From NCBI GenBank assembly GCA_035530375.1, contig DATKUY010000057.1, positions 62,001-126,000 of the forward strand: a stretch of DNA of 64,000 bases, written 5' to 3'. The notes under the pieces were generated by a model. That model saw only the letters and a program-made list of their open reading frames with translations. It was not told the origin of the DNA and did not search any database. Below are positions 49,982-58,221 of this stretch, in pieces. Source of the stretch: Sulfuricella sp035530375 (lineage in GTDB: Bacteria; Pseudomonadota; Gammaproteobacteria; Burkholderiales; Sulfuricellaceae). The translations under genes and the position numbers were made by a program. Within the stretch, counting starts at the first letter, position 1. Every line of letters begins with the position of its first letter.

Positions 49982-51337
49982 ATGAGTAATAAAGATAACG
50001 AAATTTCACGTCGCAATTTTATCAAGATGGGCGGTATTTCCGTAGCATCGCTGGCAGCAGTGGGAGCGGGATCAACGGTGGCACAGGCCGCCGATTCGAA
50101 AGTACGGATGCTGGGCATGGGCGTCAAGGCGAACATTCCCAAGGCAAAAGGTCCGCGCCTGGTGGTGGTTGGCGGCGGCTCTTCCGGCCTGACCATCGCC
50201 AAGTATGCGAAAAAAGAGTACCCCAACTTTGACGTGGTGTTGGTTGAAAAGCGGAGCATGTATTCATCCTGCTTTTCGAGCAACCTGTGGTACGCCGGGG
50301 TGATCAATCTCGAGTTCCTGGCCGATCACAGCTTCCTCGACGCCGCGAAGAACAATAAATACGTCTTCTTCAACGCCACCGTCACCGGACTGGATCGGAC
50401 CTCACGCAAGCTCTACACCAGCGAAGGCGAAATCGACTACGATTACCTGGTGCTTGCGCCGGGAATCAGCTACGACTACTCCCGCATCGGCGTACACGAC
50501 GTGGAAACCGAAACCGCGCTGCGCACGATCTATCCGGGCGGCTATGTCAATCCGACCGAGCACGTTACCATCAAGGCAAAGGTACAGGAATTCGAGGGCG
50601 GCACTTTCCTGGTGAATACCCCCGGCGGCAACTATCGCTGCCTCCCCGCTCCCTATGAGCGCTCCTGCATGATCGCTTCGTACTTCAAGCAGAACAAGAT
50701 CAAGGCCAAGGTTCTCCTGATCGACCATAACCCCGACATCACCATCAAGGCGAAGGGGTTCCATGCGGCCTTCAACGAGCTGTACAAGGACTACATCGAA
50801 TACAAGCCTTCGATGGAAATCAAGAGCGTGGATGTGGCGAAGAAAACCCTTAAAACCGAGTTCGACACCATTACCTTCGACGACGGCTGTATCTATCCGG
50901 GCGTGCGCGGATCGACGTTGCTGGAAAGACTCGGCGTAATGGATCCCAAGAGTCCGCAAAAAGAAGCGCTGATCGACACGCTCAAATACCACGTGATTGG
51001 CGATGACCGGGTTTATGTTACCGGCGACTCCCGTCCACATCCTTATTCCAAGAGTGCCAACACCTCCAATACCGAAGCCAAGTATGTGGCCAAGGTGCTG
51101 GCGGCGCATGTCCAGGGCAAGGATATCGCATGGTACAGCCCGGAAACCATCTGCTTCTCATTGGTCAATGCGCATCCGCTGGAAGGCATCTCGGTGGACG
51201 CGACCTACTCCTACGACCCCAAGACCAAGGCGTTCGCTTTCTCCAAAGACACCAAGATGTTCGAAGATCGCGATGCATCCAAAGGCCGTGGCACATTATC
51301 GTGGGCGAAGGGCATGTATAGGGACTTGTTCTCCTGA
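49982..51337 (+). CDS. FccB-like (flavocytochrome c sulfide dehydrogenase) flavoprotein, Tat-exported
   Basis: A 451-residue exported FAD protein. A twin-arginine signal (SRRNFIKMGG, Arg10-Arg11) leads to an Ala-rich segment with cleavage near AQA. The FAD fold is LVVVGGGSSGLTIAKYA (about 60-76), and a C-terminal FCSD flavin-binding domain ends the protein (LVNAHPLEGISVDATYSYDP). The first redox Cys of the family is kept in NYRCLPAPYERS (about 220), but the region that should hold the second (usually GWCPVD before HVIGD) reads SPQKEALIDTLKYHVIGD without Cys. No cytochrome subunit gene (fccA) is adjacent; a Rieske gene follows. Sulfide as substrate is therefore doubtful. Confidence 0.85.
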   Translation: MSNKDNEISRRNFIKMGGISVASLAAVGAGSTVAQAADSKVRMLGMGVKANIPKAKGPRLVVVGGGSSGLTIAKYAKKEYPNFDVVLVEKRSMYSSCFSSNLWYAGVINLEFLADHSFLDAAKNNKYVFFNATVTGLDRTSRKLYTSEGEIDYDYLVLAPGISYDYSRIGVHDVETETALRTIYPGGYVNPTEHVTIKAKVQEFEGGTFLVNTPGGNYRCLPAPYERSCMIASYFKQNKIKAKVLLIDHNPDITIKAKGFHAAFNELYKDYIEYKPSMEIKSVDVAKKTLKTEFDTITFDDGCIYPGVRGSTLLERLGVMDPKSPQKEALIDTLKYHVIGDDRVYVTGDSRPHPYSKSANTSNTEAKYVAKVLAAHVQGKDIAWYSPETICFSLVNAHPLEGISVDATYSYDPKTKAFAFSKDTKMFEDRDASKGRGTLSWAKGMYRDLFS

Positions 51338-51435
51338 GTTTAAACCCACTTTAGAAGCTGTCTTAATAAAATAGATATCATGGGGTGCGTTCTGGATAGG
51401 CCCTTCGGGATATTTTTTAAGGCAGCTTCTTGGAC

Positions 51436-51458
51436 GGGGGCCACGGCCCCCTTTTTTT
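51436..51458 (+). terminator. Rho-independent terminator after the FccB-like gene
   Basis: A 6-bp stem gggggc / gccccc with loop CACG is followed by seven T, 99 bp after the stop. It suggests the Rieske gene also has its own promoter. Confidence 0.85.
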
Positions 51459-51499
51459 GGCTAAAAATATAGAATTAATGGAATTATCAGGGAGAAGAA

Positions 51500-52213
51500 A
51501 TGGATAGGCGGCATTTCATTAAATTTTGCGGCGTTACGGCGGCTCTTGCCGGGTTCCAGTCGGGATATCCGGGTCTTAGTGCGGCGGAACTGAAAGAATA
51601 TAACCGGGTCAAGCTGGTTGACGGCAAAGGGCAGCCGATCAAGGCGAAAAACCTGACCACCAAGGATGCATACATCTTCAATTATCCTTTCATGAGCACG
51701 CCATGCTTTTTGATCAACCTGCCGACCAAGCCGCCCGGGGGCGACAAACTGGTGGGGAGCAATGGAGAATACACCTGGGAAGGCGGAACCGGGGCGGACG
51801 GCACCGTAATCGCCTTTACCGCCATTTGCTCCCATCAGCTCTCTTATCCGACGAGAGACACCTCCCCGATCAGCTATTACGCCACCGAAAAGAGCGAAGA
51901 TGCCGGCAGGTCTGGCGTTATCGTGTGCTGCGAGCATGACCGGGTTTACGATCCGGCGCAGGGCGGGAAAATGATCGCCACCAACAAGAAGGCGACGCAG
52001 CCCATGGCGGCAATCAGGCTGGAATACGATCCGGCCACCGATGAGCTTTATGCAAAGGGCGTTTATGGCACAGAACGTTTTAACGATTTCTTCAAAGCCT
52101 ACAAACGGGAACTGCTCGAGCAATACGGGCCTGGGGTTGCCAAGCAGGAAGTGGCGGATACGACCGTAGTGACTTTGATGTCAGAGTTCTCCGCAACGCG
52201 GGACAAATGTTAA
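51500..52213 (+). CDS. Tat-exported Rieske 2Fe-2S protein
   Basis: A 237-residue exported protein with a twin-arginine signal (DRRHFIKFCG, Arg3-Arg4). The Rieske ligands are visible as ICSHQ (about C110, H112) and VCCEHD (about C142, H145), 29 residues apart. The extra cysteines that form the disulfide in bc1-type Rieske proteins (HLGC and CPCH) are absent, since the motifs read CSHQLSYP and CCEH. This usually goes with a lower redox potential. GGAGAAG sits just before the ATG. It follows the FccB-like gene by 162 bp and may be its electron acceptor, which is inference. Confidence 0.85.
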   Translation: MDRRHFIKFCGVTAALAGFQSGYPGLSAAELKEYNRVKLVDGKGQPIKAKNLTTKDAYIFNYPFMSTPCFLINLPTKPPGGDKLVGSNGEYTWEGGTGADGTVIAFTAICSHQLSYPTRDTSPISYYATEKSEDAGRSGVIVCCEHDRVYDPAQGGKMIATNKKATQPMAAIRLEYDPATDELYAKGVYGTERFNDFFKAYKRELLEQYGPGVAKQEVADTTVVTLMSEFSATRDKC

Positions 52214-52240
52214 CGACGAAAGTCGATAACAAGCCGTCTT

Positions 52241-52272
52241 AAGCAAAGGGGTCTCAGACCCCTTTGCTTTTT
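52241..52272 (+). terminator. Rho-independent terminator after the Rieske gene
   Basis: A perfect 13-bp stem aagcaaaggggtc / gacccctttgctt with a 3-nt loop ends in a T-run. Confidence 0.9.
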
Positions 52273-52450
52273 CGCCCCCAAGACGTGGTTTGTACAGAAT
52301 AATTTACCATGTTTGCTTTGGGTTATGTCCGATAAATCAAGGCAATCAAATTGATGGGTACGAATTATATGGCGTAGATTTTCAGATTTCATTTCTCAAC
52401 TCAATTTTTCATTAGTCTCCTATGCCGCAGCAGGGAGCTCGGATGACACG

Positions 52451-53500
52451 ATGACTAGACGCCGCTTCATTAAGACGTTCTTTGCGCTTCCACTGGTTGC
52501 TTGTCTACCCGGGATGGGACATGCTCAGAACCTGCCCGATTTCTCGCAATTGAAGGCTGGATATGCGCAACGTCTGAAGAATATCCTGGGCACCGGCAAG
52601 CTGCCTTATATCGATATTGAGAGCTCGTGTAATTCATCGAGGGTCGATATTGGCGCCATCGCGCAGAGCATGGATCATCTCAACATTGGGCTGATGGCTC
52701 TTTCTGCAGATATCGGCAAGGGCCAATTCAGAAAAGGTGCCCGTTTCGACAACTTGTCGGAACGGTTGCTTGCCAGTTATCCAGACCGGTTCATCCCCGT
52801 TGGAAACGGCGGGCAACCCCCAGTCTTGACAGAGGCTCCGGACGAATTTCTTGATGCGCAGGAAGTTGCGGCACGCAAGAAGCAGATAATGCTTCTGGGG
52901 GAATTTGAGTTCCGCCACTACCCTTCACCGAGAGAGGTAAAGCGCGGCGAGATGGACCGCGACGTCCACGTCCCGATCGATGGCCCCACCGGGCATCGCG
53001 TGTTCAGCCTGAGCGAGAGGATGGGGCTGCCGTTCCAGATTCATTACGAAATAGAGGATGAACTTCTGGTGCCACTTGAAAAAATGTTGGCGCTGTATCC
53101 GAAGGCCAAGGTAATCTGGTGCCATTTGGCACAAATACGCTACATCGAACGCGCCCCCCGCTATACACCCGCATACGTCGATGCTTTGATCAAACGTTTC
53201 CCGAATTTGTATTTCGATACCGCCTTTGGCGACTCAGGTTCGATCTACCCTCTAAGTAACCAGCGGCACGCTCGTGTGTGGGCTGGCGATGGCAGCCTCA
53301 ATTCCGAATGGCGCGACATCATCGTCGCTCATCCGAAGCGATTTTTGTCGGCCCTGGATCTCGGCCAAGATCGCCTTTACCGGATCGCCGAATACGATCA
53401 AAAACACAGGAATTTTTTGTCGTGCCTCCCAACCGAAACGCAGCATCAAGTGGCGTACCGGAGTGCTTGGTCACTGCTGTTCGGCGAGGAATTCGCTTGA
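52451..53500 (+). CDS. Exported amidohydrolase-like TIM-barrel protein
   Basis: A 349-residue protein with a Tat-like signal (TRRRFIKTFFALPLVACLPG, cleavage near GHAQ). The body resembles the amidohydrolase-2 family: PFQIHYEIEDE and VIWCHLAQ give two candidate metal histidines, and LYFDTAFGDSG and AHPKRFLSALD follow the later strands. The N-terminal HxH metal motif expected after strand 1 is missing (YIDIESSCNSSRVDIG). It may therefore be non-hydrolytic or bind metal differently. It is the third consecutive gene with an RR signal here; a terminator separates it from the Rieske gene. The substrate is unknown. Confidence 0.65.
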   Translation: MTRRRFIKTFFALPLVACLPGMGHAQNLPDFSQLKAGYAQRLKNILGTGKLPYIDIESSCNSSRVDIGAIAQSMDHLNIGLMALSADIGKGQFRKGARFDNLSERLLASYPDRFIPVGNGGQPPVLTEAPDEFLDAQEVAARKKQIMLLGEFEFRHYPSPREVKRGEMDRDVHVPIDGPTGHRVFSLSERMGLPFQIHYEIEDELLVPLEKMLALYPKAKVIWCHLAQIRYIERAPRYTPAYVDALIKRFPNLYFDTAFGDSGSIYPLSNQRHARVWAGDGSLNSEWRDIIVAHPKRFLSALDLGQDRLYRIAEYDQKHRNFLSCLPTETQHQVAYRSAWSLLFGEEFA

Positions 53501-53593
53501 GCGGGCTAACAATAATTTCGAGTGGGGCCGTCCGTACTTGGCTAACCAATCATTTCACCAGTCGCTGCACGAAAAACCGCGCATAAAGTAAAA

Positions 53594-53625
53594 TGGGGTT
53601 CAGTGCGACATTAAATGCCTGACCC
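53594..53625. repeat. Short imperfect inverted repeat, possible RAYT/IS200-type remnant
   Basis: The sequence TGGGGTTCAG...CCTGACCCT forms an imperfect hairpin around cgacattaaatg. This GGGGTCAG...CTGACCCC form is often seen beside REP-associated tyrosine transposases. No transposase gene is present, so at most this is a relic between the amidohydrolase-like gene and hemL. Confidence 0.35.
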
Positions 53626-53647
53626 TGCATATAGGCCCCCGGTTTCC

Positions 53648-54931
53648 CTACCCCATCTGCGCAAAAATCTCCGCTGCAGCCCGAATGGTGTTGTCGATAT
53701 CCGCATCGCTGTGAGCGGCGGAAACAAAGCCGGCCTCGAATGCCGAAGGGGCCAGGTAGTAGCCTTTTTCCAGCATGGCGTGGAAGAAGCGGTTGAAGGC
53801 GGCTTTGTCGCATTCCATCACTTCGGCGTAGCTGGTCGGCGGTGTGGCGCGGAAATACAGGCCGAACATGCCGCCGACGGCTTGGGCGGAGAAGGCGATG
53901 CCTTGGGCTTGGGCCACTGCGGTGAGGCCTTCGGTCAGCCTGCGGGTTGCCGCCGCCAGCCTGTCGTAGAAGCCCGGCGTCTGCACCAGCCTGAGCGTAG
54001 CCAGGCCGGCAGCCACCGCGACCGGGTTGCCGGACAGCGTGCCGGCCTGGTAAACCGGGCCGAGAGGGGCGAGCTTCTGCATGATGTCGCGCCGACCGCC
54101 GAAAGCGCCGACCGGCATGCCGCCGCCGATCACCTTGCCCAGCGTGGTCAGGTCGGGAGTAATGCCGAACAGTCCTTGGGCGCATTTCGGGCCGACGCGG
54201 AATCCGGTCATCACTTCGTCGAAGATCAGCACGCTGCCGTGCCGGGTGCACAGCTCGCGCATCGCCTTGAGGAATTCCGGTTTTGGCGCGACCAGGTTCA
54301 TGTTGCCGGCGACCGGCTCGACGATCACTGCGGCGATTTCGCCGCCGATTTGGGCGAAGGCCTCGGCCAGCGCGGCCGGGTCGTTGTAGGCCAGCACCAC
54401 GGTGTGCGCCGCGGTCTCGGGCGGGACGCCGCCGGAACTGGGCTGGCCGAAGGTGAGCGCGCCCGAACCGGCCTTGACCAGCAACGAGTCGGCATGGCCG
54501 TGGTAGCAGCCTTCGAATTTGACGATCTTGGAGCGATTGGTAAAGCCGCGCGCCAAGCGGATGGCGCTCATGGTGGCTTCGGTGCCGGAACTGACCAGGC
54601 GCACCTGATCCATGCCGGGCAGCAGGTTGCAAAGATACTCGGCCATTTCCAGTTCGAGCGCGGTGGGCGCGCCGAAGCTCAAGCCGTTGACGGCGGTTTC
54701 CTGCACCGCCCTGACCACATCGGGGTGGGCATGGCCGAGTATCATCGGCCCCCACGAGCCGACGTAATCGATATAGGCCTTGTCGTCCTCGTCCCAGACC
54801 GAAGCGCCAGCTCCGCGCTTGAAGAACAGCGGCGTGCCGCCGACCGAGCCGAAGGCGCGCACCGGCGAATTGACGCCGCCGGGGATGAATTTCTGGGATT
54901 TTTCAAAAAGCTGCTGGTTGCGTGAAGTCAT
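53648..54931 (-). CDS. hemL: Glutamate-1-semialdehyde 2,1-aminomutase
   Basis: A 427-residue PLP enzyme that converts glutamate-1-semialdehyde to 5-aminolevulinate, the first haem precursor in the C5 pathway. The N-terminus QQLFEKSQKFIPGGVNSPVR is diagnostic, and the PLP lysine is in LTTLGKVIGGGMPVGAFGG. FDEVMTGFRVG holds the PLP aspartate. ATG 54931 is chosen since it restores the standard N-terminus. It lies 10 bp after thiE, in a thiD-thiE-hemL run seen in many betaproteobacteria. Confidence 0.97.
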   Translation of the reverse strand: MTSRNQQLFEKSQKFIPGGVNSPVRAFGSVGGTPLFFKRGAGASVWDEDDKAYIDYVGSWGPMILGHAHPDVVRAVQETAVNGLSFGAPTALELEMAEYLCNLLPGMDQVRLVSSGTEATMSAIRLARGFTNRSKIVKFEGCYHGHADSLLVKAGSGALTFGQPSSGGVPPETAAHTVVLAYNDPAALAEAFAQIGGEIAAVIVEPVAGNMNLVAPKPEFLKAMRELCTRHGSVLIFDEVMTGFRVGPKCAQGLFGITPDLTTLGKVIGGGMPVGAFGGRRDIMQKLAPLGPVYQAGTLSGNPVAVAAGLATLRLVQTPGFYDRLAAATRRLTEGLTAVAQAQGIAFSAQAVGGMFGLYFRATPPTSYAEVMECDKAAFNRFFHAMLEKGYYLAPSAFEAGFVSAAHSDADIDNTIRAAAEIFAQMG

Positions 54932-54941
54932 GATCGTCGCC

Positions 54942-55586
54942 TCAGTGCAAAGTGTGATGGGTGGATTTTTCCAATAAGAAAGAAAAACGGCCGGCGCAAG
55001 CCTGGACGTCATCGTCGCCGAACAGCGCGGAAATTACCGCCACCGCGTCGGCTCCGGCCTCGACCAGCGGGCCGACGTTGTCCGGGGTAATGCCGCCGAT
55101 GGCGACGACCGGTATGCTCAGGCTTCGTTTGGCTTCGTGCAGCAGCGCCAGGGGTGCGGCAATCGCACCGGGTTTGGTCGGCGACGGGAAGAAGCTGCCG
55201 AAGGCGACATAATCCGCGCCGCGGGTTTCGGCATCGAGTGCCAGTTGTAAATCGCCGTAGCAGGACACTCCGATGATTTTACCGGGGCCGAGGATCATCC
55301 GGGCTTCGCGAATATCGCCATCCCCCTTGCCGAGATGGACGCCATCCGCGCCGACCAGATCGGCAAGGCGCAGGTCGTCATTGATGATCAGCGGCACATG
55401 GAAGCGCCGGCACAGCGCCAGCAGCTCGCTGGCCTGTTCGTGGCGCAAGGCGGCATCGGCCTGCTTGCTGCGGTATTGCACCAGGCGGGCGCCGCCGTTC
55501 AGGGCCTGCTCGACCATCCGCAACAGCTGCGCGGTGTCGGCGCACTCGGGGGTAATGGCGTAGAGGCCGCTAATCGGGCTTGTCAT
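54942..55586 (-). CDS. thiE: Thiamine-phosphate synthase
   Basis: A 214-residue TIM-barrel enzyme joining hydroxymethylpyrimidine diphosphate and thiazole phosphate to thiamine phosphate. Motifs are ALNGGARLVQYRSK, INDDLRLADLVGADGVHLGK, IIGVSCYG and VVAIGGITPDNV. It overlaps thiD by 17 bp. Thiamine diphosphate made from its product is the cofactor of the KorAB enzyme encoded earlier in the window. Confidence 0.96.
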   Translation of the reverse strand: MTSPISGLYAITPECADTAQLLRMVEQALNGGARLVQYRSKQADAALRHEQASELLALCRRFHVPLIINDDLRLADLVGADGVHLGKGDGDIREARMILGPGKIIGVSCYGDLQLALDAETRGADYVAFGSFFPSPTKPGAIAAPLALLHEAKRSLSIPVVAIGGITPDNVGPLVEAGADAVAVISALFGDDDVQACAGRFSFLLEKSTHHTLH

Positions 55587-56406
55587 TTTCTTCGCTGCGC
55601 GCCCAGAACATTCGGTCCGGAATGTGTTGCCCCATGCCCGGCCGGAAGCCGGTTTTCAGCGCCTGCCAGGTAAATTCCTGCGCATCCTTGACGGCTTCCG
55701 GGATCTCCAGGCCGTGGGCGATGGCGGCGGCGATGGCCGACGCCAGGGTGCAGCCCGAGCCGTGATAGCTGCCGGGCAGGCGTTGCCAACTATCGCTGCG
55801 CAGCACGCCATGCTCGCCGTAAAGGGTATTTACTACCTGTGGGGTGTTTTCGTGGGTGCCGGTGATCAGCACATATTCGCAACCCATATCGATGATGCGC
55901 CGGGCGCATTCGGCGAGATCGAGCTCGGCATCGCCGTCGTCGTCGAACTGGGCGATGCGCCGCGCCTCCAGGCTGTTCGGGGTGAGCAGGGTGGTCTGGG
56001 GGATCAGCATTTCCTGCAGGGCGGTGAGCATGTCGTCGTTGGTCAGCTCGTCCCCCCGGCCGGAGGCCAGCACTGGGTCGAGGATCAGCGGAATATCGGG
56101 ATAATCGGCCACCACCTCGGCGATGGCGGCAATGTTTTCCACGCTGCCGATCATGCCGACCTTGAAAACCGCCACCGGCATGTCTTCCAGCACGCAGCGC
56201 GCCTGGTCGGCCACCCATTCCGCTTCCGTCGGCAAGACATCCTCCACGCCCAGGGTGTCCTGCACGGTGATGGCGGTAACCACCGACAGGGGGTGGCACC
56301 CCATGCTGTACAGGGTCAGGATGTCGGCTTGCAGTCCGGCGCCGCCGCTCGGGTCGGTAGCGGAAAAAGTCAGAACAATCGGGGGTGTTTCGGGCGTGTT
56401 TGGCAT
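55570..56406 (-). CDS. thiD: Hydroxymethylpyrimidine/phosphomethylpyrimidine kinase
   Basis: A 278-residue ribokinase-fold enzyme that phosphorylates HMP and HMP-phosphate for thiamine synthesis. Signatures are FSATDPSGGAGLQADILTLY at the N-terminus, LDPVLASGRGDEL, and the anion-hole motif GSYHGSGCTLASAIAAA. It is the first gene of thiD-thiE-hemL; no TPP riboswitch was recognised upstream. It is divergent from the pilG cluster. Confidence 0.96.
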   Translation of the reverse strand: MPNTPETPPIVLTFSATDPSGGAGLQADILTLYSMGCHPLSVVTAITVQDTLGVEDVLPTEAEWVADQARCVLEDMPVAVFKVGMIGSVENIAAIAEVVADYPDIPLILDPVLASGRGDELTNDDMLTALQEMLIPQTTLLTPNSLEARRIAQFDDDGDAELDLAECARRIIDMGCEYVLITGTHENTPQVVNTLYGEHGVLRSDSWQRLPGSYHGSGCTLASAIAAAIAHGLEIPEAVKDAQEFTWQALKTGFRPGMGQHIPDRMFWARSEENDKPD

Positions 56407-56745
56407 GAATGAATATGGATGCCGCCATGCCGGGAAAACACAGGCGGTTGGCGCGGCAACGGTTGATCGAAAGCCGCTATTTTAACTCAAATCGAAGGGA
56501 GGATTTCGGCATTTTGTCGAATGGATTATGACCCGGTGCTTCATCGGAAGAGGTTTTCTTATACAATGCTCGAATGGACGCCCGATAAACCTGGGCTGTT
56601 GGAAGCGGTCTCCATAGGTTGGTTAGGATGCATTGTGACCGGAAGGCCCGGCAGCGCAGGGCTAATTATTTACGGACAAGCTCTTGTTGAGGCCGCTTCT
56701 TGCCATCGCGAGAAGTCGGCGGGCAAAGAAAACTGGGGGAGGCCA
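56407..56745. other. 339-bp divergent region upstream of pilG
   Basis: No convincing gene. The pilG frame stays open to 56521 but that stretch shows no response-regulator similarity. A -10-like TATACAAT (56560-56567) may serve pilG, giving a leader of about 170 nt. GGGGGAGG at 56735-56742 is the ribosome site that sets the pilG start. Confidence 0.5.
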
Positions 56746-57180
56746 GTGAGCGGAGCAACACAGACTCTTGCGGGAATCAGGGTGATGGTCATCGATGACA
56801 GCAACACCATTCGCCGCAGTGCCGAGTCCTTTCTGGCGAAAGCGGGGTGCGAGGTCATTCTCGCAGAGGACGGGTTTGATGCCTTGTCCAAGATCGCCGA
56901 TTACCTGCCGGATGTTATTTTCATCGACATCATGATGCCGCGCCTGGACGGCTACCAGACCTGTGCGCTGATCAAGAAAAACCCCAAATTCAGGGTCACG
57001 CCCGTCGTCATGCTGTCCAGCAAGGATGGCCTGTTCGACCGTGCTCGCGGCAGGATCGCGGGGTCGGACGAATATTTGGCCAAACCGTTTACCAGAGAAA
57101 GCCTGCTTGAAGCCGTGGGTCGGCACATGGCACGGCGCAGCATCAGCCAGGAGAGTGAAAGAAAAAATGATTATCAATAA
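56746..57180 (+). CDS. pilG: Twitching-motility response regulator PilG
   Basis: A 144-residue single-domain receiver. The acidic pair is D17-D18, the phospho-acceptor D61 (IFIDIMMPRLDGYQ), and the conserved Lys lies in YLAKPF. GTG 56746 is chosen because GGGGGAGG sits just upstream. PilG works in the Pil-Chp chemosensory pathway and promotes pilus extension and surface signalling. It is followed by pilH, overlapping by 14 bp, then pilI, pilJ and chpA. Confidence 0.9.
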   Translation: MSGATQTLAGIRVMVIDDSNTIRRSAESFLAKAGCEVILAEDGFDALSKIADYLPDVIFIDIMMPRLDGYQTCALIKKNPKFRVTPVVMLSSKDGLFDRARGRIAGSDEYLAKPFTRESLLEAVGRHMARRSISQESERKNDYQ

Positions 57181-57544
57181 AATAATGGTCGTGGACGATT
57201 CGCCTACCGAAAGATATTTTCTCGGAGAGATGTTGAGTAAACATGGTTATCAGGTGATCGTTGCCGAAAGCGGCGAGGAGGCGGTCGTCAAGGCCAGGCA
57301 GGAGAAGCCCGACCTGATCATCATGGACGTAGTGATGCCGGGGCTGAACGGTTTCCAGGCGACGCGGGCGATCTTCGGGGATGAGGATACCAAGGGCATT
57401 CCCATCGTCATGTGCACTACCAAAGGGCAGGAAACCGACAAGGTATGGGGGATGCGCCAAGGCGCCAGGGATTACATCGTCAAGCCGGTGAAACAGGACG
57501 AGTTGCTGAAAAGAATCGCCGCACTGGGTGCCCGTCCGAATTGA
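57167..57544 (+). CDS. pilH: Twitching-motility response regulator PilH
   Basis: A 125-residue single-domain receiver with D10-D11, phospho-acceptor D54 (LIIMDVVMPGLNGFQATR) and the Lys in YIVKPV. ATG 57167 is favoured; it overlaps the pilG end. PilH is the second CheY-like output of the Pil-Chp system, associated with pilus retraction or as a phosphate sink. No DNA-binding domain. Confidence 0.92.
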   Translation: MIINKIMVVDDSPTERYFLGEMLSKHGYQVIVAESGEEAVVKARQEKPDLIIMDVVMPGLNGFQATRAIFGDEDTKGIPIVMCTTKGQETDKVWGMRQGARDYIVKPVKQDELLKRIAALGARPN

Positions 57545-57626
57545 AGAATCGAAGCGAAAATCCGATTTCCTTTAAGCTCGACAGGCTTCCGGGTTGATCC
57601 ATATTTAGGGCGCACAGGGATATCGG

Positions 57627-58145
57627 ATGGGCAGAAAAGTCAGCCTGCGGGAGTTTCAGGACGGTGTTACGGCCAAACTGCAGGGCCTGGCAGGAGGCGA
57701 GGCGGCCAGCCCTTCCAGGCTGGGCGTTCAGGTTGGTTCGCGATTCTGGCTGATCACTTTGTCCGATATCAGCGAAACACTGCCGATCCCGGAATTGACG
57801 CCCGTTCCCTTGGCGCAGCCATGGTTTCGCGGCGTCGCGAGCTTTCGCGGAAATCTCCACGGCGTTGTCGATTTGGCCCTTTTTATGGACGATGCGCCCG
57901 CACAGTTCGGCGCGGATTGCCGCCTGCTTCTGGTCCATCAGAAATTTTCGGTCAACTGCGGGATTATCGTCAGTCGCCTGCTGGGTCTGCGCAATCCCGA
58001 ACAAATGCAGCGAGCTGCGGCCGGGAAGGAGATTCCGCCCTGGGTCGCCGCCGAATATCTCGATGAAACCGGACGGCGCTGGCAGGAGCTGGATATGCGG
58101 GCGCTGACCGGACATCCCCGGTTCCTGAATGCGGGCTTGCCTTAG
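57627..58145 (+). CDS. pilI: CheW-like coupling protein PilI
   Basis: A 172-residue CheW-domain adaptor linking the PilJ receptor to the ChpA kinase. The fold is seen in RFWLITLSDISETLPIPELT, PWFRGVASFRGNLHGVVDLA and the ending EYLDETGRRWQELDMRALTG. It follows pilH by 82 bp and precedes pilJ by 76 bp. Confidence 0.9.
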   Translation: MGRKVSLREFQDGVTAKLQGLAGGEAASPSRLGVQVGSRFWLITLSDISETLPIPELTPVPLAQPWFRGVASFRGNLHGVVDLALFMDDAPAQFGADCRLLLVHQKFSVNCGIIVSRLLGLRNPEQMQRAAAGKEIPPWVAAEYLDETGRRWQELDMRALTGHPRFLNAGLP

Positions 58146-58221
58146 TGGCTTAATCAGTAGATTTCATACCCCGCGCCTGGCCGCCTCGCTTTCTGGGCGC
58201 AACGCGGAGACGGAGACAAGC

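Noticed and set aside
53501..53593. Possible integron attC site after the amidohydrolase-like gene (gctaacaat)
   Set aside because: The matching GTTRRRY half and the complementary arms are not found downstream, so no recombination site can be supported.
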